From an uncultured Bacteroides sp. (GTDB taxonomy: Bacteria > Bacteroidota > Bacteroidia > Bacteroidales > Bacteroidaceae), in NCBI RefSeq assembly GCF_910585845.1, contig NZ_CAJUHF010000086.1, forward strand, positions 1-7,517: 7,517 bases of DNA, read 5' to 3'. Under the pieces are notes generated by a model. It saw only the letters and a list, made by a program, of their open reading frames with translations. It was not told the origin of the DNA and searched no databases. Of this stretch, positions 1-4,646 are shown piece by piece. Made by a program: the position numbers and the translations under genes. The stretch's first letter is position 1; each line of letters begins with the position of its first letter.

Positions 1-229
1 GTCAGAAATATATGCCAAAATTCGATGTTTTCAAATTTTTGTCATGTACTTAAATGGATAGGTCTGAAGATAACTGGAATACCTGTCTGCTGTACCGCAA
101 CAAACAACTGAACAAACTGAAATATAAAAGTAGGTTGATACCCCATATATGTCTTGGTATCTCTCTTCTTTATTCGCGTGTACAAGAAGTTTTTTTCTTA
201 TCCCCAAGAAAAGCAGCACTACAGAGGGC
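1..229. other. Intergenic stretch downstream of nadK, no supported gene
   Basis: No convincing coding region is seen on either strand. The open frames here are short, match no family I recognise, and those on the plus strand partly run antisense to nadK. Two weak inverted repeats are visible. TTTTCTT at 193-199 pairs with AAGAAAA at 206-212 around a 6-nt loop, and GATACC at 137-142 pairs with GGTATC at 156-161 around a 13-nt loop. Either could shape the 3' end of the nadK transcript, but neither is GC-rich nor followed by a T-tract in the nadK direction, so neither is called a terminator. Confidence 0.6.
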
Positions 230-1102
230 TTATTCCCTTACATCCGCTCCCCACATCATCTTATTGCGGAGCGTATCGAAGAATATATGGTTGAAACGCT
301 TCACCACTTTGATACTATAATCCGCCCGTGAAATCTTCAGGCGCGTGGTCTCCTTGCACGATTCGCTTCGTCCATCGATAGCCACGAGGAAATTGTGGCT
401 GCGGCTCTCTACGTCGAGGGTGATCTCCCAGTCATCACAAATGACTATCGGACGCACGTTGAGGCTGTGCGGGGCGACAGGAGTAATGGCAATCGTCTTG
501 CTATGGGGCACGATGACTGGACCGCCGACACTAAGGGAGTAAGCCGTCGAACCGGTAGGAGTGGCTACGACGAGGCCATCCGCCTGATACGTAGTGAGCG
601 GAGCACCATTGATTGCCGTATGGATGCTGATCATGGAAGAACTGTCCCGTTTCAATACCGCAATCTCATTGAGTGCGTAGGGAGATTGCATCAGGTTCTC
701 GTCATTGCAATGCAATTGCAACACGCTGCGTTCCTCCACCTTATAATAATTGTTGTAGATCTCATCGAACGTCTCCTCCATCTCTTCCGGAGAAATATCT
801 GCCAAGAAGCCCAACCGTCCGGTATTGATGCCCAGGATAGGAATATTCTTTTTGCCTACCCGGCTGGCGGCTTTCAAGAACGTACCGTCTCCGCCGATGC
901 TGATCACCATGTCCGCCGTGAAGTCATTACCGTCGAAAAGCTCGGCGGAAGCAATGTTGATATGCAGGTCGGAAGTCAGGAAGTTATAAAACTCCCTGCA
1001 GATGCAAAGCTCGGCATTGCGCTGTTCCAATATGCGGAACAAGGTCTCCGCATGCTTTGACTTTTTAGCTTGGAAAATGTTCCCAAAAATGGCAAATCTC
1101 AT
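230..1102 (-). CDS. nadK: NAD kinase (ATP-NAD kinase, NadK/PpnK family)
   Basis: This cytoplasmic enzyme phosphorylates NAD to NADP, setting the NADP(H) pool for biosynthesis and redox defence. The 290-residue product has the family signatures in order: GGDG at about residues 70-73 in the nucleotide-binding N-terminal domain, GINTGRLGFL at 91-100, NE at 145-146, DGLVVATPTGSTAYSLSVGG at 175-194, and PHSLNVRP at 211-218. Its length is normal for the family. I chose the ATG at 1102 because the protein then begins MRFAIFGN, the usual start of the first beta strand. A 9-codon upstream extension would need a TTG and overlaps the predicted promoter. Upstream, AAGAAAG lies about 9 bases before the ATG as a weak ribosome site. 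The gene is divergent from pdxJ and ends 229 bp from the window edge with no clear terminator. The family assignment is close to certain. Confidence 0.97.
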   Translation of the reverse strand: MRFAIFGNIFQAKKSKHAETLFRILEQRNAELCICREFYNFLTSDLHINIASAELFDGNDFTADMVISIGGDGTFLKAASRVGKKNIPILGINTGRLGFLADISPEEMEETFDEIYNNYYKVEERSVLQLHCNDENLMQSPYALNEIAVLKRDSSSMISIHTAINGAPLTTYQADGLVVATPTGSTAYSLSVGGPVIVPHSKTIAITPVAPHSLNVRPIVICDDWEITLDVESRSHNFLVAIDGRSESCKETTRLKISRADYSIKVVKRFNHIFFDTLRNKMMWGADVRE

Positions 1103-1126
1103 CGTCTGTTCTTTCTTAGTGAAATG

Positions 1127-1134
1127 CAAATATG
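1127..1134 (-). promoter_or_regulatory. Candidate -7 promoter element for nadK
   Basis: Read on the minus strand this is CATATTTG, a one-base departure from the Bacteroides -7 consensus TAnnTTTG. It sits 24 bp before the nadK ATG, so the leader would be very short. I see no good -33 TTTG match at the right distance. An 8-bp direct repeat, TTTCTTAG on the plus strand, flanks the element at 1112-1119 and 1142-1149, 30 bp apart. This is a pattern match only. Confidence 0.35.
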
Positions 1135-1177
1135 GTATTTTTTTCTTAGAACACAGCCAATATATCGCTATTATTTG

Positions 1178-1185
1178 TACTTTTG
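1178..1185 (+). promoter_or_regulatory. Predicted -7 promoter element for pdxJ and downstream genes
   Basis: TACTTTTG is an exact match to the Bacteroides primary sigma -7 consensus TAnnTTTG and lies 20 bp before the pdxJ ATG. A start site near 1190-1193 would leave a leader of only about 15 nt with no Shine-Dalgarno sequence, which is common in this group. The -33 region (about 1150-1160) shows no clear TTTG. An imperfect dyad, TTTGTAC at 1174-1180 and GCACAAA at 1185-1191 with one mismatched pair, is centred on the element. It may reflect base composition of the promoter or a regulator site. Confidence 0.55.
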
Positions 1186-1205
1186 CACAAAACTATAATG
1201 GTATT

Positions 1206-1919
1206 ATGACTAGATTGAGCGTGAATATAAACAAGGTTGCGACGCTACGCAATGCCCGTGGATGCAATGTGCCCGATGTGACGAAAGTGGCACTGGACTG
1301 CGAGAACTTCGGTGCAGACGGAATCACCGTTCATCCGCGTCCCGACGAGAGGCACATACGTCGGAGTGATGTATATGCCTTGCGCCCGTTGCTTCGGACG
1401 GAATTCAATATCGAAGGCTATCCGTCGCCCGACTTTATCGATTTGGTACTGAAAGTGAAGCCGCATCAGGTGACCTTGGTGCCGGACAGTCCGGCACAGC
1501 TGACCTCCAACGCCGGGTGGGATACGAAAAAGAATCTGGAATTTCTGACAGAAGTGCTTGACGGGTTCAACCATGCAGGCATACGTACCTCCGTGTTTGT
1601 ATCCACCGATGTGGAGATGATAGAGTATGCCGCCAAGGCAGGAGCCGACAGGGTGGAACTTTATACAGAGCCCTACGCTACCGCTTATCCCCGGAACAAG
1701 GAGGCTGCAGTCGCTCCTTTTGTAGAAGCCGCCAAGGTGGCACGCAAATTAGGGTTGGGGCTTAATGCTGGGCATGACCTGAGTCTGGAGAACTTGAACT
1801 ATCTGTATCAGAACATTTCGTGGATGGACGAAGTCTCTATCGGGCATGCATTGATTAGTGATGCCTTGTATTTGGGATTGGAACGTACGATTCAGGAATA
1901 TAAAAATTGTCTGCGATGA
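1206..1919 (+). CDS. pdxJ: Pyridoxine 5'-phosphate synthase
   Basis: PdxJ condenses 1-deoxyxylulose 5-phosphate with 3-amino-2-oxopropyl phosphate to give pyridoxine 5'-phosphate, the ring-closing step of the DXP-dependent vitamin B6 pathway in the cytoplasm. The 237-residue product is full length for this TIM-barrel family. Visible landmarks are VNINKVATLRNARG at 6-19, GITVHPRPDERHI at 39-51, a glutamate in FNIEGYPSP at residue 70, NAGHDLSL at 187-194 and SIGHALISDA at 211-220. These align with the E. coli catalytic His45, Glu72 and His193 and the phosphate-binding Gly-His pair. At positions 9-10 it has Asn-Lys where E. coli has Asp-His, which I believe is normal for Bacteroidetes. I chose the ATG at 1206, preceded by the predicted promoter; an upstream in-frame extension would run antisense through nadK. 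The stop overlaps the exbB start as ATGA. Confidence 0.97.
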   Translation: MTRLSVNINKVATLRNARGCNVPDVTKVALDCENFGADGITVHPRPDERHIRRSDVYALRPLLRTEFNIEGYPSPDFIDLVLKVKPHQVTLVPDSPAQLTSNAGWDTKKNLEFLTEVLDGFNHAGIRTSVFVSTDVEMIEYAAKAGADRVELYTEPYATAYPRNKEAAVAPFVEAAKVARKLGLGLNAGHDLSLENLNYLYQNISWMDEVSIGHALISDALYLGLERTIQEYKNCLR

Positions 1920-2632
1920 TGAATCCGTTGTTGTTATTGGCGCAAGTGGCTACGGCACTGACTGATTCAATAGCCGGTGCTAACCCCGTTCTGACTCCGG
2001 TCACGGGCGAGGAAGGAATGAACCTGTGGAGTATGGCAGTCAAGGGCGGTTGGATTATGGTTGTCCTTGCCCTTTTGTCTGTTATCTGTTTCTATATCCT
2101 ATTTGAGCGTAACTATGTTATCCGGAAAGCCGGCAAAGAGGATCCGATGTTCATGGATAAGATAAAGGATTATATTCTGAATGGAGAAATCAAGTCTGCC
2201 GTCACCTATTGCCGAAGCGTGGACACTCCGTCGGCACGCATGATCGAGAAAGGCATCAGCCGTTTGGGACGTCCGGTGAGCGATGTGCAGGCTGCCATAG
2301 AGAATGTAGGAAATATTGAGGTGGCCAAGTTGGAAAAAGGACTGACCATTATGGCAACCATCTCCGCCGGTGCTCCTATGATCGGTTTCCTGGGCACGGT
2401 GACTGGTATGGTACGCGCCTTCTACGAAATGGCGAATGCGGGCAACAATATTGATATCACCCTGCTTTCAGGCGGAATCTATGAAGCGATGATTACCACA
2501 GTCGGTGGTCTGGTTGTCGGCATCATAGCGATGTTTGCCTACAATTACCTGGTGACTTTAGTGGATGGCGTAGTGAATAAAATGGAGGCTAAGACAATGG
2601 CGTTCATGGATTTGCTGAACGAGCCGGCGTGA
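1916..2632 (+). CDS. exbB: ExbB/TolQ/MotA-family proton channel subunit
   Basis: This is the multi-pass inner-membrane subunit that, with ExbD, forms a proton channel powering a TonB- or TolA-type transducer. The 238-residue product has a hydrophobic N-terminal stretch (residues 4-13), then predicted membrane segments at about 46-66, 145-167 and 190-212, with a cytoplasmic domain between the first two. The hallmark APMIGFLGTVTGMVRAF (153-169) and MITTVGGLVVGI (192-203) carry the conserved threonines of helices 2 and 3. The start is ATG at 1916 or the adjacent ATG at 1919. The first overlaps the pdxJ stop as ATGA, suggesting translational coupling, and AGGA at 1894-1897 is rather far upstream to act as a ribosome site. 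Sequence alone does not separate ExbB from TolQ; the following exbD and transducer genes make either a complete triad. The family call is very strong. Confidence 0.95.
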   Translation: MMNPLLLLAQVATALTDSIAGANPVLTPVTGEEGMNLWSMAVKGGWIMVVLALLSVICFYILFERNYVIRKAGKEDPMFMDKIKDYILNGEIKSAVTYCRSVDTPSARMIEKGISRLGRPVSDVQAAIENVGNIEVAKLEKGLTIMATISAGAPMIGFLGTVTGMVRAFYEMANAGNNIDITLLSGGIYEAMITTVGGLVVGIIAMFAYNYLVTLVDGVVNKMEAKTMAFMDLLNEPA

Positions 2633-2635
2633 GAA

Positions 2636-2684
2636 CAATTGGCAATTGATAATTGACAATTGACAATTAATTGTTGATAATTAA
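2636..2684. repeat. 7-bp tandem repeat (consensus CAATTGA) between exbB and exbD
   Basis: Most of the 69-bp gap is an array of seven-base units. Units at 2636, 2643, 2650, 2657 and 2664 read CAATTGG, CAATTGA, TAATTGA, CAATTGA and CAATTAA. Two more degenerate units follow at 2671 (TTGTTGA) and 2678 (TAATTAA). The array includes the 12-bp palindrome ACAATTAATTGT at 2663-2674, which with wobble pairs could fold into a stem of about 10 bp in RNA. No TAnnTTTG promoter match is seen in the gap. The function is unknown. Confidence 0.85.
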
Positions 2685-2701
2685 ATTAATATGTATATAA
2701 A

Positions 2702-3115
2702 GTGCTGCAACGTAGAGCTAAAATATCGCCTAATTTCAGTATGGCGTCCATGACGGACGTCATATTCCTATTGCTTATCTTTTTCATGATCACGTCTACG
2801 GTTGTCTCGCCGAATGCTATCAAGGTGTTGCTTCCGCAAGGAAAACAACAGACGTCCGCCAAACCTTTGGCAAGGGTTATCATTGATAAGGAGCTGAACT
2901 TCTATGCAGCATTCGGCAATGATAAGGAGCAGAACATCACTTTAGAAGAGTTACCCTCTTTCCTGCAAGCGTGTGCTGCAAAAGAACCGGAAATGTATGT
3001 GGCACTTTATGCCGATGAAACTGTCCCGTATCGGGAAATCGTGAAGGTGCTGAACATTGCTAACGAGAATAAGTTTAAGATGGTGCTGGCAACGCGCCCG
3101 CCGGAAAGAAAATAA
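2702..3115 (+). CDS. exbD: ExbD/TolR-family biopolymer transport protein
   Basis: ExbD is the single-pass partner of ExbB; its one transmembrane aspartate carries protons and its periplasmic domain contacts the transducer. The 137-residue product begins with a short basic stretch (QRRAK), then SMASMTDVIFLLLIFFMITS. Asp19 is the conserved channel residue at the head of a helix spanning about 19-37. A periplasmic domain of about 100 residues follows, including the ALYADETVPYREIVKVLNIA region near 101-120, typical of the family. The only in-frame start that keeps the basic N-terminus is GTG at 2702, with a TAA stop at 2687-2689 just upstream. An ATG at 2691 is in a different frame and its reading ends after about 20 codons. 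No Shine-Dalgarno sequence is seen. The next ATG in frame would remove most of the basic segment. Three consecutive in-frame stops (TAA TAG TAA) end the gene. Confidence 0.92.
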   Translation: MLQRRAKISPNFSMASMTDVIFLLLIFFMITSTVVSPNAIKVLLPQGKQQTSAKPLARVIIDKELNFYAAFGNDKEQNITLEELPSFLQACAAKEPEMYVALYADETVPYREIVKVLNIANENKFKMVLATRPPERK

Positions 3116-3135
3116 TAGTAATTATATAGAAAACG

Positions 3136-3948
3136 GTGAATCCGAAGAAGAAAGGCGAATATATAGGAATGGCAGGTGCCTTGCTGGTGCATGCTGCATT
3201 TTTTCTCCTGCTGATACTGGTGTGCTTCACTATACCGGAACCGTCGGAAGAGGAGGGTATGCCGGTGATGTTGGGTGAAGTGTCCGACGCCTTGGGAAGT
3301 GCCGACCCTTCTTTGGTGAAAGTGGACGTAATGCCGGAGATGACGGCTCCCCAAGTGCAAGAAGCTGTGGAACAGGAGATGCTCACTCAGGAGGAGGAAG
3401 AGACCGTGGCTATCAAACCGAAGGCGGAAGCTAAAAAGGAAAAGCCGAAAAAGCCGGAAAAGACCGAAGCCGAAAAAGCGGAAGAAGCTCGGAAGCTGGC
3501 TGAAGCCAAGGCGGAACGCGAACGGAAAGAAGCCGGAGAGGCAGCACGTAAACGGGTTGCCGGTGCTTTCGGAAAGGGAGCGCAAATGGGAGACAAAGGG
3601 ACAACCGAGGGGAAGGGTATTCAGGGTAGTTCCGCAGGAAATGCACCTACCGGTGCATCGGCGGGAACAGGAGGCTCCGGAACATTTTCTCTTAGCGGAC
3701 GTTCCTTAGGAAAAGGAGGACTTCCACAACCGGCATATAATGTGCAGGAAGAAGGAAAAGTGGTGGTTGCTATCACAGTCAATCCAGCAGGATATGTGAT
3801 TGCCACCAGTATCGACCGACAGACCAATACGGTGAATCCCGCTCTGCGGAAAGCTGCGGAAGAAGCAGCTAAAAAAGCCCGCTTCAACGAAGTGGAAGGG
3901 TTGAACAATCAGACGGGAACGATAACATATTACTTTAATCTTAAATAG
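3136..3948 (+). CDS. TonB/TolA-like energy transducer
   Basis: This is predicted to be the third member of the proton-driven triad: anchored in the inner membrane beside ExbB and ExbD, it would span the periplasm and act on outer-membrane partners. The 270-residue product has a short basic N-terminus (NPKKK), one membrane helix at about 12-32 with His19 placed like the essential His20 of E. coli TonB, and an acidic segment at 35-92. A Lys/Glu/Ala-rich, probably helical stalk covers 94-141, a Gly/Ser/Thr-rich linker about 142-195, and a TonB/TolA-like C-terminal domain about 198-268 (EGKVVVAITVNPAGYVIAT, then ALRKAAEEAAKKARFN). The lysine-rich stalk resembles TolA domain II more than the proline-rich TonB spacer. 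No TolB or Pal gene is in the window, so TonB versus TolA stays open. It starts with GTG at 3136, because TAG lies in frame at 3127-3129 and the next ATG falls inside the helix region. Confidence 0.88.
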   Translation: MNPKKKGEYIGMAGALLVHAAFFLLLILVCFTIPEPSEEEGMPVMLGEVSDALGSADPSLVKVDVMPEMTAPQVQEAVEQEMLTQEEEETVAIKPKAEAKKEKPKKPEKTEAEKAEEARKLAEAKAERERKEAGEAARKRVAGAFGKGAQMGDKGTTEGKGIQGSSAGNAPTGASAGTGGSGTFSLSGRSLGKGGLPQPAYNVQEEGKVVVAITVNPAGYVIATSIDRQTNTVNPALRKAAEEAAKKARFNEVEGLNNQTGTITYYFNLK

Positions 3949-4010
3949 ACAAAAACGTATTACGTTTATGTTCTTAAGAACGTAATTACTTTAATCTTAA
4001 AATAAACAAA
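3929..4010. repeat. Near-perfect 25/26-bp direct duplication, 56 bp apart
   Basis: ATTACTTTAATCTTAAA occurs exactly at 3929-3945 and again at 3985-4001. Allowing one inserted A and one substitution, the match extends to 3953 and 4010. The first copy encodes the last residues and stop codon of the TonB/TolA-like gene (YYFNLK then stop). The second is noncoding and ends directly before the DJ-1 gene's ribosome site. This is directly visible in the sequence and suggests a local duplication. Confidence 0.93.
3953..3986. repeat. Nested palindromes upstream of the DJ-1-family gene
   Basis: Three mutually exclusive hairpins are visible. AAACGTA at 3953-3959 pairs with TACGTTT at 3961-3967 around one base. 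GTTCTTAAGAAC at 3970-3981 is a perfect 12-bp palindrome. ATTACGTT at 3959-3966 pairs with AACGTAAT at 3979-3986 around 12 bases. There is little GC and no T-tract, so a classical terminator is unlikely. A DNA-binding site or an RNA processing structure is possible, but not shown. Confidence 0.7.
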
Positions 4011-4014
4011 GGAG
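4011..4014 (+). promoter_or_regulatory. Strong Shine-Dalgarno site for the DJ-1-family gene
   Basis: GGAG, preceded by AAA, lies 6 bases before the ATG at 4021. It is the only textbook ribosome site among the genes of this window and fixes the start of the DJ-1-family gene. Confidence 0.7.
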
Positions 4015-4020
4015 ACAGTT

Positions 4021-4569
4021 ATGGGTACAGTTTATGTTTTTTTTGCAGACGGATTTGAAGAAGTGGAGGCTTTCACTTCTGTAGATGTGATGAGACGCGC
4101 CGGAATGAAGGTGGAAATGGTAACGGTGACTCCCGATGAAATCGTGACAGGTGCGCATGGCATCCCCTTGCTGTGTGATAAGAATATAGCGAACTGTGAT
4201 TTCTACGACGCGGATTTAGTGCTTTTGCCTGGTGGAATGCCCGGGGCTTCCACGTTGGAGGCATGTCCCGAACTTCGTAAGTTGATTCTGAACTTTGCCG
4301 AGAAGAAACAACCGATTGCCGCCATTTGTGCAGCTCCCATGATTTTAGGAAAACTGGGCTTGCTGAAAGGACGTAAAGCGACCTGCTATCCTGGCTTTGA
4401 ACAATATCTGGAAGGTGCCGAATGCACAGGTGCCCTCGTAGAAAGAGACGGTAACATCATTACCGGAAAAGGACCGGGTGCCGCAATGGATTTTGCACTG
4501 GCAGTCGTGGATATGATGATGGGCAAAGAGAAAGTGCAGGAATTGAAAAGCGCAATGTGCATCAATTAA
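4021..4569 (+). CDS. DJ-1/PfpI superfamily protein (YajL/ThiJ-like)
   Basis: The 182-residue cytoplasmic protein has the single-domain length and motifs of the DJ-1/YajL branch. FADGFEEVEAF at 8-18 supplies Glu16, matching human DJ-1 Glu18. VDVMRRAG at 21-28 is identical to the human segment. LLPGGMPGA lies at 68-76, and AAICAAPMILG at 100-110 has the nucleophilic-elbow Cys103, matching human Cys106. GKGPGAAMDFALAVV follows at 149-163. Members have been linked to oxidative stress protection, chaperone activity and glyoxalase or deglycase activity, some of it disputed, so no single reaction is assigned. The position corresponding to human His126 appears to be Tyr123, as I recall for bacterial YajL-type members. 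It starts at an ATG with a strong ribosome site, after a 72-bp spacer full of repeats, so it may be expressed more strongly than its neighbours. Confidence 0.93.
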   Translation: MGTVYVFFADGFEEVEAFTSVDVMRRAGMKVEMVTVTPDEIVTGAHGIPLLCDKNIANCDFYDADLVLLPGGMPGASTLEACPELRKLILNFAEKKQPIAAICAAPMILGKLGLLKGRKATCYPGFEQYLEGAECTGALVERDGNIITGKGPGAAMDFALAVVDMMMGKEKVQELKSAMCIN

Positions 4570-4574
4570 TTTGT

Positions 4575-4641
4575 GATTTATGATTTATAAATCGTACGTA
4601 TATATCATAAACCATACATCATACATCATACATCATAAATC
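4575..4641. repeat. 7-bp tandem repeat (consensus CATACAT) bounded by an inverted repeat, upstream of ispD
   Basis: Within the 77-bp spacer, seven-base units start at 4606 (CATAAAC), 4613, 4620 and 4627 (each CATACAT) and 4634 (CATAAAT). A perfect 10-bp inverted repeat encloses the spacer: GATTTATGAT at 4575-4584 and ATCATAAATC at 4632-4641. The left arm overlaps a 12-bp palindrome, GATTTATAAATC, at 4582-4593. The right arm ends 5 bases before the ispD ATG, so folding could cover the start region. No -7 promoter match or Shine-Dalgarno sequence is seen here. Confidence 0.88.
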
Positions 4642-4646
4642 TAAAA

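Noticed and set aside
193..212. TTTTCTT/AAGAAAA hairpin as a nadK terminator
   Set aside because: The stem has one G-C pair and in the nadK direction is followed by A's, not T's, so intrinsic termination is not supported.
31..219. 62-codon minus-strand open frame just downstream of nadK
   Set aside because: It begins with GTG, has no ribosome site or recognisable motif, and its composition looks like translated AT-rich spacer.
54..331. Plus-strand open frames of 60-88 codons at the left edge
   Set aside because: They run into the antisense of nadK, resemble no family, and have no promoter or ribosome site.
395..1060. 221-codon plus-strand open frame opposite nadK
   Set aside because: It is the antisense shadow of a well-supported nadK; the translation has no family motif.
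1002..1205. 68-codon upstream extension of the pdxJ frame
   Set aside because: It passes through the nadK 5' end in antisense and across the predicted promoter, and PdxJ family length fits the ATG at 1206.
3007..3596. 192-codon minus-strand frame rich in Phe, Leu and Arg, and overlapping smaller frames
   Set aside because: The composition is what the reverse strand of the Lys/Glu-rich stalk in the transducer gene produces; no motif or start signal is seen.
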